Source: Candidatus Lindowiibacteriota bacterium
GTDB lineage: Bacteria > Lindowbacteria > 2-12-FULL-62-27
Assembly (NCBI GenBank): GCA_023249255.1
Contig: JAHFCY010000031.1
Coordinates: 13,395 to 19,432 of the forward strand
Reading direction: 5' to 3'
Length of the DNA stretch: 6,038 nt
The notes under the pieces are model-generated. The model saw only the letters and a program-made list of their open reading frames with translations. It made no database searches and was not told where the DNA came from. Of this stretch, positions 1-5,305 are shown in pieces; the first letter of the stretch is position 1; every line of letters begins with the position of its first letter. Made by a program: the position numbers and the translations under genes.

Positions 1-339
1 CCCATGTGCATCTGTTTCACCGAGGATGTCTTTCGGGAAATCCCGAGACGAAACGAAGCCATCGAGTACATGGGCCCGACCAAACTCAAGGGCAAGGACG
101 AGCCGATTCCGCTTTATCGCATCCGGCTCGACGTGATTTACGAGGCACAGACCGAGGCGATTCAGAATCTGATGGCCGCGCCTGACTGGCTTCCGAAAAT
201 CCAACGTCTGGAGACTGAAATGGAGGAACGCTATCAGCGGTTAAAAGACAAAATCGACGACGCGAAACACATGGTTGAACACGGCGATTTCACCCACGCT
301 GAAGCGCTGGTGGATGAGATCGAGAAGGAAATGCTCTAA
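1..339 (+). CDS. Class III adenylate/guanylate cyclase, C-terminal fragment (5' end outside window)
   Basis: The frame is open at the left edge and ends at TAA 337-339, giving 112 visible codons. The first 42 or so residues match the end of a class III nucleotide cyclase catalytic domain: an ICFTEDVF strand/helix, then EYMGPTKLKGKDEPIPLYRI, the usual 'lKGk-eP-plYrv' closing strand. Enzymes of this family make cAMP or cGMP from ATP or GTP; the substrate-deciding and metal-binding residues lie upstream of the window. About 70 residues follow the domain. They are highly charged and helical (LETEMEERYQRLKDKIDDAK and a final AEALVDEIEKEML) and look like a short coiled coil. The ATG at position 4 is almost certainly internal. 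The gene converges on the minus-strand gene ending at 356, 16 nt away, with no obvious terminator between them. Family call is fairly sure; full architecture is unknown. Confidence 0.75.
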   Translation, partial: PMCICFTEDVFREIPRRNEAIEYMGPTKLKGKDEPIPLYRIRLDVIYEAQTEAIQNLMAAPDWLPKIQRLETEMEERYQRLKDKIDDAKHMVEHGDFTHAEALVDEIEKEML

Positions 340-355
340 TGCGCGCTTGCCTCGT

Positions 356-811
356 CTATCGCTCGTCGGCGCCGACGACTTGTCCGATCGTCTGATCGAT
401 AGCCGCCGACAACTGCTGAAGTTTTCCGAATTCTTCAAGAAGCGATGACGCGAGCTTCTGCGGGTCGAGCGGGAGTTTCCGCTGGCACACGAGATAGCCG
501 GTCCCGTAGACTTTGTAGCCTTTCCAGCCCTCGATTGTCCTCCGCGCCGTTTCTGTGAATTTCCGGATAAATTCCTCCTGCGCGGGGAATTCGTCCTCGA
601 CGTGCATGTGAATCGGCACGAGCTTGTCCTTAAGTTCATAGTCCTCGACATACGTTTCGAAGTGGATCCCGCCCTGATTGTCGTTGAACCAGTTTCGCTT
701 GTAGACCTGCATGTAGACGCCGCGGTTGTAGATGTCCCAGTCGCCGGTGAACCATTTCGCCCGCCGCAGATTGTTTTCGAGTTCCTTGAAGACCGACTTG
801 AAATCCCGCAT
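356..811 (-). CDS. Conserved-looking hypothetical protein, 151 aa
   Basis: I do not recognise this protein. It starts at ATG (complement 809-811) with a good Shine-Dalgarno (AAGGGGA, about 6 nt upstream) and ends at TAG 356-358. It has no signal peptide or membrane segment, so it is probably cytoplasmic. Residues 1-18 form a charged helix. Residues 20-55 are rich in Trp, Tyr, Phe and Asn (WFTGDWDIYNRGVYMQVYKR, then NWFNDNQGGIHFETYV), suggesting alternating beta strands. Residues 64-72 (LVPIHMHVED) form another strand carrying two His. Residues 75-97 are helical; YKVYGTGYLVCQRKL (99-113) is another strand pair, and the C-terminus is helical. The mixed alpha/beta pattern with conserved-type aromatics argues for a real folded domain. 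It lies downstream of mazG but is separated from it by a large palindrome, so it may be independently regulated. Coding confidence is high; function is unknown. Confidence 0.8.
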   Translation of the reverse strand: MRDFKSVFKELENNLRRAKWFTGDWDIYNRGVYMQVYKRNWFNDNQGGIHFETYVEDYELKDKLVPIHMHVEDEFPAQEEFIRKFTETARRTIEGWKGYKVYGTGYLVCQRKLPLDPQKLASSLLEEFGKLQQLSAAIDQTIGQVVGADER

Positions 812-852
812 GGATGTCCCCTTTCGTGATCCGACGGAGCCGCCCCCGGATG

Positions 853-898
853 CAAAGTGATATCATGATATACATCATGATATCATGATATCACTTTG
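853..898. repeat. AT-rich perfect inverted repeat with nested GATATCAT repeats; possible operator/promoter
   Basis: Arms 853-871 (CAAAGTGATATCATGATAT) and 880-898 are exact reverse complements, 19 bp each, with an 8-nt loop (ACATCATG). Within the arms an 8-bp unit, GATATCAT, repeats in phase, so smaller palindromes (TATCATGATA, ATGATATCAT) are nested and GATATC occurs three times. The block is starkly AT-rich in GC-rich surroundings. It begins 1 nt after the mazG stop codon and lies about 42 nt upstream of the start of the 356-811 gene. On the minus strand it contains several TATCAT hexamers (5 of 6 to the -10 consensus); one has GTGATA 18 nt upstream. This fits a promoter overlapped by tandem operator sites. 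It could also act as a hairpin at the mazG 3' end, but it lacks a T-tract on either side. The repeat is certain; its role is inferred. Confidence 0.9.
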
Positions 899-899
899 A

Positions 900-1562
900 T
901 CACCGCCGCCTCCCTCCCGTCCTTGCCGCACGCCCGCCGAGCCTGCGCCGCAGCGCCCGGATCTCCGCCCGCAAGGCCGTTTCCAGATCAACGCCCTGTC
1001 CGGCCGCCGCCCGGACCATCCCCAGAAGTTTTCGGCCGCCGGCCCGCGCGTCTTTTTCCGGTCTGCGCGGCCTGACATCCAGTAATCCGAGCCGGTGGGC
1101 TTTGTCGTAAATTCGTTTCGCCTGATACAGCGCCGGAAGCGATTTCGGGACGCGGTCGAACGGATTTCCGGATGCCGCCTTCCGCTTTTCCCAGGCCGCG
1201 AGAATCTGACCCGGCGTCATGTTCCGCCGCGCCTCGAAAACATGCGGATGCTGGGTGATGTATTTTCGCGCCGTGCGCGCGATGACGGACCGATACCGCG
1301 CCCAGTCCGTGTCCTCGGCGCATGCGAAAAGCGTCATCACCAGAAACAGCAAGTCCCCTATTTCTTCGTTGAACATCCGCGGACTTTTGCGCTCGATCGC
1401 GTCGACCACTTCGTAAGCCTCCTCGATCAGAAGCGGCGCCAGCGTCCGCAGAGTCTGTCTGCGGTCCCACGCACAACCGCCGGGGCCTCGCAAAACGGTG
1501 ATCAGGCGGCGGATTTTCTCCCCGTCGTTTTTCATGGCGTAAATCGATCGCGCTGTCGGCAT
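900..1562 (-). CDS. mazG: MazG nucleoside triphosphate pyrophosphohydrolase, C-terminal domain eroded
   Basis: MazG hydrolyses NTPs/dNTPs to monophosphate plus PPi in the cytoplasm and is linked to clearing non-canonical nucleotides and to (p)ppGpp control. The N-terminal domain is intact: GGCAWD (28-33), EEAYE with E47, E48 and E51, EEIGD with E67 and D70 (together the EExxE...ExxD metal site), HPHVF (105-109), a WE pair (124-125) and P-SLPAL (139-145). The family's second MazG domain should follow, but residues 160-220 are short, Arg-rich and lack the acidic metal motif; GGRKLLGMVRAAAGQGVDLE stands where EE-GDLLF-VNLAR is usual. Total length is 220 residues against about 260 in E. coli. ATG 1562 is 3 nt after the upstream TGA stop, with GGAG 12 nt before it, so coupled translation is likely. 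Met10 (1535) is a weaker alternative start without a Shine-Dalgarno. Confidence 0.93.
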   Translation of the reverse strand: MPTARSIYAMKNDGEKIRRLITVLRGPGGCAWDRRQTLRTLAPLLIEEAYEVVDAIERKSPRMFNEEIGDLLFLVMTLFACAEDTDWARYRSVIARTARKYITQHPHVFEARRNMTPGQILAAWEKRKAASGNPFDRVPKSLPALYQAKRIYDKAHRLGLLDVRPRRPEKDARAGGRKLLGMVRAAAGQGVDLETALRAEIRALRRRLGGRAARTGGRRR

Positions 1563-1565
1563 GGT

Positions 1566-2384
1566 TCAGGAATTCTCCGATTTCAATTCTTCGATCTCCG
1601 CGCGGCTTAATGTCCGCCACGCGCCCGGCGGAAGGTCTTTCAATCGCAGCGGGCCGAACCCCACACGGCGTAAATATTCCACCCGAAGGCCCACTTCCGC
1701 AAAAATCCTTTTTACTTCCCGCTGCCTCCCCTCTTTCAGGAGAATCCGAACGTGCCGGCCGCCCACTCCGTCCAGAATTTTCGGGGGCGTGATCCGCTGC
1801 GGTCTGGTGTCCCGAAACGCGTCGCGCCGCGGGGGCCTCATATCCGCCCGGCCCTCTGCCTGCGCCTGTCTGGATTTGGGCAGAACAAACGGTCGCAGGC
1901 TTCGCAGCCGCCTGACGCGCTCGGCCACCTCCGGCGTGAGCGACTGATTCAACCCCACTTCATACGTCCGCGACACGCCGAATCTCGGATGGGTCAACCG
2001 TTCCGCCAGAGTTCCGTCGTCGGTCAGAAGAAGAAGGCCTTCCGCGTCCGCGTCGAGCCGACCCACGCTGAAGACCCGCACGGGCAGTTTCATCCGCCGG
2101 ATGACGTCCGTCAGCGTCGTTTCACCCGGCTCGTCCGCGAACGTGCAGAGCACACCGCGCGGTTTATTGTAGAGGACGTAGACTCCGGATTTTTTCGGAA
2201 CGACCGTCCGGCCGTCGACTTCGACGCGGTCATGCTCGGGATCGACCGACTGGCCGAGATGCGCCGGCTGTCCGTTGATACGGACGGCGCCGCTGGCAAT
2301 GAGCTGTTCGCAGGTTCGGCGCGAGCCGTAGGTCGTGTGCCGGGCCAGAAATTTCTGGAGACGGACGAGAGAGGGATTTGACAT
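1566..2384 (-). CDS. RsuA/RluB/RluE/RluF-family rRNA pseudouridine synthase, 272 aa
   Basis: This enzyme isomerises a specific uridine to pseudouridine in rRNA. An N-terminal S4 RNA-binding domain spans about residues 7-52 (VRLQKFLARHTTYGSRRTCE, ASGAVRINGQ). The catalytic domain follows: VYVLYNKPRGVLCT (68-81), the signature VGRLDADAEGLLLLTDDG (107-124) with catalytic Asp111, SRTYEV (138-143), EGRQREVKRIF (218-228) and LKDLPPGAWRTL (248-259). The order of motifs and length fit the RsuA/RluB group; RluB (23S rRNA) is the commonest form, but the target cannot be fixed from sequence alone. Residues 158-205 are an Arg/Pro-rich stretch, roughly 20 residues longer than usual, where relatives carry the 'GV-L-DG' segment. 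The ATG lies 28 nt after the upstream stop and has a GC hairpin instead of a Shine-Dalgarno; mazG follows 3 nt downstream, so the two are co-transcribed. Confidence 0.93.
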   Translation of the reverse strand: MSNPSLVRLQKFLARHTTYGSRRTCEQLIASGAVRINGQPAHLGQSVDPEHDRVEVDGRTVVPKKSGVYVLYNKPRGVLCTFADEPGETTLTDVIRRMKLPVRVFSVGRLDADAEGLLLLTDDGTLAERLTHPRFGVSRTYEVGLNQSLTPEVAERVRRLRSLRPFVLPKSRQAQAEGRADMRPPRRDAFRDTRPQRITPPKILDGVGGRHVRILLKEGRQREVKRIFAEVGLRVEYLRRVGFGPLRLKDLPPGAWRTLSRAEIEELKSENS

Positions 2385-2389
2385 GGCGC

Positions 2390-2405
2390 GCCCCGCACGC
2401 GGGGC
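2390..2405 (-). repeat. Short GC hairpin just upstream of the pseudouridine synthase start
   Basis: GCCCCGC and GCGGGGC are perfect 7-bp arms around AC; in RNA the likely form is a 5-bp stem with a 6-nt or 4-nt loop. It fills most of the 28-nt gap between the stop of the exported protein gene and the synthase ATG, ending 5 nt before that ATG, exactly where a ribosome binding site would lie. It has no T-tract, so I do not call a terminator. It may dampen initiation or make it depend on ribosomes arriving from the upstream gene. Confidence 0.5.
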
Positions 2406-2412
2406 TCAACCG

Positions 2413-3168
2413 TCAGGGGCTTGTGGAAGGAGTGTTTTCAGTGTCCTTGTCCTCCCCGTCCACCCCTCCTTCCGACAATTCCCGCAGAGTTTTTTTTGCG
2501 CATCCGGCCGGCGGGAAAAATTCTTCCGGGCGAAACGCCACGCGTTCAATTTTCAGCGTCTGCAGAACGTCCCGGCCGTAAGGGTAATACTGAATGTCTT
2601 TGAGCGGAACCCCGTCGACCTGCCGGAACAGAGATCGAAGGTCTCCGAAATCTTCAGACGGGGCAAAATCCTGGAAGGCGCGCTCAAGGCCCTCCATCGC
2701 GAACATGAAATCGAATCCGAGCATGAATCGTTCAGACGTGTAGAGTTCACGGATGAGGTTTCCGTCTTCGTAAATTTTGTACTGGCGTGTCGGGTATCCG
2801 TTGAGCGTCGGTCCGGTTTCGACCGTCTCGATCCGAAACGTTCCGTTGTCCACCACGCCGTCCGTGTCGGCCCGATCTGGAAACGGAATGACTGCGTAGG
2901 CCTTCTGGACCGCGTCGATCACGTAGATGGTCGAGTCACCGATGTTCGCGATGAGATCGAACCCCTGAACGTCGCCGCCGACCGTCCGAAACCTGCCTTT
3001 GTCGATCAACAGCACATTTTTCTGGCGGTTGACGACCTGGGCCGTTTCAGTCTCCTGCGAATAGGACACCGCCTCATAGGTGATGCGGTATCCGGCCATC
3101 GCGGCCGACGCGCCCGTCAGCGCCCAGCCGATCCAGAGGGCAAATCCCAACTTGAATGTCTTGGACAT
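2413..3168 (-). CDS. Exported DUF4412-like protein, 251 aa
   Basis: The chosen start is ATG 3168, giving a classic signal peptide: MSK, a hydrophobic core (FALWIGWALTGASA) and a probable cut at AMA|G, residues 25-26. The frame extends 10 codons further to a TTG, which would spoil the signal peptide. The mature part reads like the periplasmic DUF4412 group: YRITYEA (27-33), a strand ending in a basic 'DKGRFRTVG' turn (56-64), STIYVIDAVQKAYAVIPFP (79-97), then GYPTRQYKIYEDGNLIRELYTSE (124-146), the usual 'G-ytcr-Y-v-DG---e-y' block. Residues 147-190 are helical. The C-terminus is hydrophilic and acidic (EGGVDGEDKDTENTPSTSP). One Cys (223) is present but there is no lipobox. Function is unknown for the family. 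It is the first gene of the minus-strand block. DUF4412 membership is my reading of the pattern, not a search result. Confidence 0.82.
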   Translation of the reverse strand: MSKTFKLGFALWIGWALTGASAAMAGYRITYEAVSYSQETETAQVVNRQKNVLLIDKGRFRTVGGDVQGFDLIANIGDSTIYVIDAVQKAYAVIPFPDRADTDGVVDNGTFRIETVETGPTLNGYPTRQYKIYEDGNLIRELYTSERFMLGFDFMFAMEGLERAFQDFAPSEDFGDLRSLFRQVDGVPLKDIQYYPYGRDVLQTLKIERVAFRPEEFFPPAGCAKKTLRELSEGGVDGEDKDTENTPSTSP

Positions 3169-3176
3169 AAGGCCGT

Positions 3177-3205
3177 ATTGTTCACGATACGAAGCCAAAA
3201 ATCAA
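3177..3205 (-). promoter_or_regulatory. Candidate promoter for the minus-strand block
   Basis: Read on the minus strand, TTGATT (complement 3200-3205, 4 of 6 to the -35 consensus) is followed after 17 nt by AACAAT (complement 3177-3182, 4 of 6 to the -10). The -10 ends 8 nt before the ATG at 3168, so transcription would begin at or within 1-2 nt of the start codon, and there is no Shine-Dalgarno. The match is modest. It is supported by its position upstream of a divergent gene pair. Confidence 0.4.
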
Positions 3206-3218
3206 GGATAATTTGTGA

Positions 3219-3254
3219 CGAAATGCGGGCCACGGTCTGGCCCCGGCTGTTTCG
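3219..3254. repeat. Imperfect inverted repeat in the divergent intergenic region
   Basis: An inner perfect stem, GGGCCA (3227-3232) with TGGCCC (3238-3243) around CGGTC, is flanked by an outer pair CGAAA (3219-3223) and TTTCG (3250-3254), with 3-nt and 6-nt internal loops between. It sits midway between the two divergent candidate promoters. It could be an operator or structural insulator; no T-tract follows on either strand, so it is not a clear terminator. Apart from this repeat and the two promoters, the region 3169-3319 shows only the small leader ORF. Confidence 0.45.
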
Positions 3255-3257
3255 CCA

Positions 3258-3287
3258 TTGACGATCCCGTTTTGTGCATGTTTTGAT
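3258..3287 (+). promoter_or_regulatory. Candidate sigma70-type promoter for the methyltransferase gene
   Basis: TTGACG (3258-3263, 5 of 6) and TTTGAT (3282-3287, 4 of 6) are separated by 18 nt. The predicted start of transcription, about 7 nt beyond the -10, coincides with ATG 3294, the first codon of a nine-codon ORF that leads into the methyltransferase. Position in a divergent intergenic region supports the call. Confidence 0.5.
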
Positions 3288-3293
3288 GCGCGC

Positions 3294-3323
3294 ATGTCAG
3301 CTGAATCGAATTTCGTCCCGTGA
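3294..3323 (+). CDS. Possible nine-codon leader ORF (MSAESNFVP) overlapping the methyltransferase start
   Basis: ATG 3294 opens a nine-codon frame whose TGA (3321-3323) overlaps the GTG start of the methyltransferase as GTGA. The methyltransferase start has no recognisable Shine-Dalgarno and no earlier in-frame start (an in-frame TGA lies at 3302-3304), so translation arriving from this leader would explain its initiation. The leader itself also lacks a Shine-Dalgarno but lies where transcription is predicted to begin. It may be chance: a nine-codon ORF carries little statistical weight. Confidence 0.3.
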   Translation: MSAESNFVP

Positions 3324-3931
3324 ACGTCCTCTACCGTATTCTCGAAAATAAATTTATTTTCAACCTGATCCAGCAGATTCTCGCTCCGGGGATGTTCCGA
3401 AACATCTGGAAACGCCTGAACGCCGCGCTGGAGGCGGAAATCGGCCGGACGATCCGCGTCTTGGAACTTGGATGCGGCACCGGATATTTCAGCCTTGATC
3501 GCCCCGCCGTCGAATACATCGGCACCGACATTAACGGCGACTATTTTCCCAACCCCGCTTCGTCCCGAATGTCATATCGAGTCATGGATGCGACGCGCAT
3601 CGATTTTCCGGATGCGTCGTTCGATCTTGTCTACTCCATCGGCCTTTACCACCATCTGACGGACGAACAGACCCGTGCGTCCCTGTGGGAATCGCTCCGC
3701 GTCCTGAAAAACGGCGGCCGGATCATTTTCATCGACGGAATTTATCCGACCTGCCGGCTGAATGTCCTGCCGTGGCTGATCCGCCGGATGGACCGCGGCC
3801 GGCACATGCGGACGCTCGAACAGACGACGGAGATCATGCGGACGGAGAATCTGAATGTGACGTCGGCGGACACGTTTTATTTCGCCGTGACGGGTCTTCA
3901 GGCCGTCCTGATTCAGATTCGGAAATTATGA
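3320..3931 (+). CDS. Class I SAM-dependent methyltransferase, 203 aa
   Basis: This is a Rossmann-fold methyltransferase of the Methyltransf_11/25 type. Motif I is VLELGCGTGYFSL (47-59), the SAM glycine loop. YIGTDINGDY (66-75) ends strand 2 with the ribose-binding acidic Asp70. MDATRIDFPDASFDLVYSIG (89-108) covers the adenine-contacting DA and motif II, followed by LYHHLTDE (109-116), and ESLRVLKNGGRIIFIDG (124-140) is the post-motif 'R-LKPGG' helix and strand. The N-terminal 40 residues (LENKFIFNLIQQILAPGMFR) form the amphipathic cap seen in many small-molecule or lipid methyltransferases. There is no signal peptide, so it is cytosolic. The substrate cannot be read from the sequence or from neighbours, which are envelope proteins. 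The start is GTG 3320, the only one possible in frame. It is followed after 31 nt by the CsgG-like gene. Confidence 0.9.
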   Translation: MNVLYRILENKFIFNLIQQILAPGMFRNIWKRLNAALEAEIGRTIRVLELGCGTGYFSLDRPAVEYIGTDINGDYFPNPASSRMSYRVMDATRIDFPDASFDLVYSIGLYHHLTDEQTRASLWESLRVLKNGGRIIFIDGIYPTCRLNVLPWLIRRMDRGRHMRTLEQTTEIMRTENLNVTSADTFYFAVTGLQAVLIQIRKL

Positions 3932-3946
3932 TCCGCGGCGTGTCTG

Positions 3947-3955
3947 TGCTAAACT
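3947..3955 (+). promoter_or_regulatory. Candidate extended -10 promoter before the CsgG/FlgO-like gene
   Basis: TGCTAAACT carries a TGn extension directly before TAAACT (4 of 6 to the -10 consensus). It ends 7 nt before ATG 3963, so a transcript would start on or next to the start codon. No good -35 exists 16-18 nt upstream. No Shine-Dalgarno precedes this ATG, which fits a leaderless message; alternatively the gene is simply read through from the methyltransferase. Confidence 0.35.
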
Positions 3956-3962
3956 TTCGGGC

Positions 3963-5240
3963 ATGAATCGCTGGATGACGGTTTGGCTGACGGTTGCGGC
4001 TCTGGCCGCGCTCCCCTGCGGGTCGACCGCCGCGCAGTTTGCCGAGGTCCCGGCTGTGGCTGTCATCTATTTTGACAACGCCACCGGCCTGGACCATCTG
4101 TCGTGGCTTCCGAAAGGATTCGCCGATTCACTCATTCGCGACTTGGCCGCCACCGGCCGTCTGAATGTCGTCCCGCGCAATCAGGTCGAGCACGCCATGG
4201 CGACATACAGCGATCTCAAGTCAACCGCATTCGTCAACAAACTTATCGCGCTTCGCATGGCCAAAATTCTCGGCGTGCCGTACCTCATCGCCGGCCGGTT
4301 TTCCCGCCGCGACACCGATCTGATCATCGAAATCAAAATATACGACACCAAACAGCAGAGGCAGACCGGATGGCGCCAGATCGAAGGCCCGTCGGACGCC
4401 CTGCCGGACCTGGAGAAACAGGCCGCGCTCAAAATCGTGGAACTTCTGGATATCCATCTCGACGATCACGGCCTGATTGAGCTTCTACAGATTCCGACAC
4501 GCAGTCTCAAAGCGCTTGCCTACTATTCGATGGCCCTCGACGCGATCGACCGCGACGATCGGGACCAGGCGCGATCGTATTTTCAGTCGAGCATCGACGC
4601 CGATAAATTTTTTCGGCCTGCGATCGGCGCGATCAGCGGCATGGCGTTTGTGATGTCGGGCAAGGCGATCCTTCGGGCTGAAACTTCCGAGACGGCGGTC
4701 CTCGGCGCGTCGAGCATCCAGTCGGTGGACGATCTTCTGGAATTGGCGCGCGCCAACGCGTTTGATTTTGTGATCGGCGAGCCGTCCACAACACCGATTG
4801 CGGATGACACGGCCCGGACCAACGTCAAAGTTCCCCTGCAGTTCAGCGTCCGGCCCGACTACGTCAACCTCTGGCTCTACGCCATCCGCCGCATCGGCCG
4901 GGACACGGCGGCCGCCGGCCCGGACCGAAAACTGACGTTCGTGCGGCAGGATCTTTTTGACAATCCGGTTTCGATCGGGGTTCCGGAACCGGTTGCCGGC
5001 CAGTGGCTCTCCGGCTGGCAGAATCTTCGCATGCATCTGGTCTTTCAAAACCGCGACGGTGCGGTGCTGTTTGAATCTCCCAGGGAGCCTGTCCTGCCGC
5101 TCTACATCGGCAACGCGGAGGGACAATTTGAAACCGTGCCGTCCGCGTATTGGAAAGTCGACACGGCGTTTGAGATCGAGAGCGTGCCAAAGGAATTTTT
5201 TGAGGAGCCGCTGACGGTCGGTCTTGAGATCGACCGCTGA
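3963..5240 (+). CDS. Exported protein with CsgG/TolB-N/FlgO-like domain and C-terminal beta region, 425 aa
   Basis: Residues 1-24 form a signal peptide (WMTVWLTVAALAALPCG, cut near TAA|Q); Cys19 is not in a convincing lipobox. Residues 30-165 resemble the CsgG/FlgO/TolB-N fold: PAVAVIYFDNATGLDHLSWL (30-49), PKGFADSLIRDLAATGRLNVV (50-70, typical of the family), PRNQVEHAM, AKILGVPYLIAGRFSR (100-115) and LIIEIKIYDTK (120-130). Such domains occur in outer-membrane secretion channels, flagellar FlgO and many periplasmic proteins. Residues 180-225 look like a single TPR-like helical hairpin (LKALAYYSMALDAIDRDDRD, then QARSYFQSSIDADKFFRPA). Residues 285-425 are beta-rich, with aromatic strands (VPLQFSVRPDYVNLWLYAI; LRMHLVFQNRDGAVLFES) and no assignment. 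ATG 3963 fits the signal peptide. Likely periplasmic or outer-membrane-associated; not a curli CsgG ortholog, given the extra domains and the missing csg neighbours. Confidence 0.85.
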   Translation: MNRWMTVWLTVAALAALPCGSTAAQFAEVPAVAVIYFDNATGLDHLSWLPKGFADSLIRDLAATGRLNVVPRNQVEHAMATYSDLKSTAFVNKLIALRMAKILGVPYLIAGRFSRRDTDLIIEIKIYDTKQQRQTGWRQIEGPSDALPDLEKQAALKIVELLDIHLDDHGLIELLQIPTRSLKALAYYSMALDAIDRDDRDQARSYFQSSIDADKFFRPAIGAISGMAFVMSGKAILRAETSETAVLGASSIQSVDDLLELARANAFDFVIGEPSTTPIADDTARTNVKVPLQFSVRPDYVNLWLYAIRRIGRDTAAAGPDRKLTFVRQDLFDNPVSIGVPEPVAGQWLSGWQNLRMHLVFQNRDGAVLFESPREPVLPLYIGNAEGQFETVPSAYWKVDTAFEIESVPKEFFEEPLTVGLEIDR

Positions 5241-5270
5241 GTGCTTTCCCGGCGTTTCGAGCGGGTGCAA

Positions 5271-5299
5271 TTGACGCGCCGCTTCGAAAGTTTTATAGT
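5271..5299 (+). promoter_or_regulatory. Strong sigma70-type promoter for the small secreted protein
   Basis: TTGACG (5271-5276, 5 of 6) and TATAGT (5294-5299, 5 of 6) are separated by exactly 17 nt, the best promoter match in the window. Predicted transcription start is about 5306, giving a leader of about 97 nt before ATG 5403. It lies 30 nt after the CsgG-like stop codon, so the last gene can be expressed independently of the genes before it. Confidence 0.75.
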
Positions 5300-5305
5300 T
5301 CAGCC

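Noticed and set aside
363-378. Perfect 16-bp palindrome TCGTCGGCGCCGACGA near the convergent gene ends, possible bidirectional terminator.
   Set aside because: It lies inside the coding end of the 356-811 gene, has no T-tract on either strand, and alternating GC codons easily produce such palindromes here.
1752-2381. A 209-codon plus-strand frame opposite the pseudouridine synthase.
   Set aside because: The minus strand carries every catalytic motif of the synthase; the plus reading is Arg/Pro/His-rich noise typical of GC-rich antisense frames.
2490-2497. A run of eight T, a possible terminator tract or slippage site.
   Set aside because: It is the complement of two Lys codons in the exported protein (CAKKTLRE), and no adjoining GC stem is present.
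2335-3261. A long plus-strand frame (308 codons) opposite the exported protein gene.
   Set aside because: It is an antisense shadow: no domain-like sequence, while the minus strand encodes a signal peptide and a coherent DUF4412-like protein.
4485-5270. A 261-codon minus-strand frame opposite the CsgG-like gene.
   Set aside because: It is a high-GC antisense frame without signal, motif or start context; the plus strand has a signal peptide and a recognisable domain.
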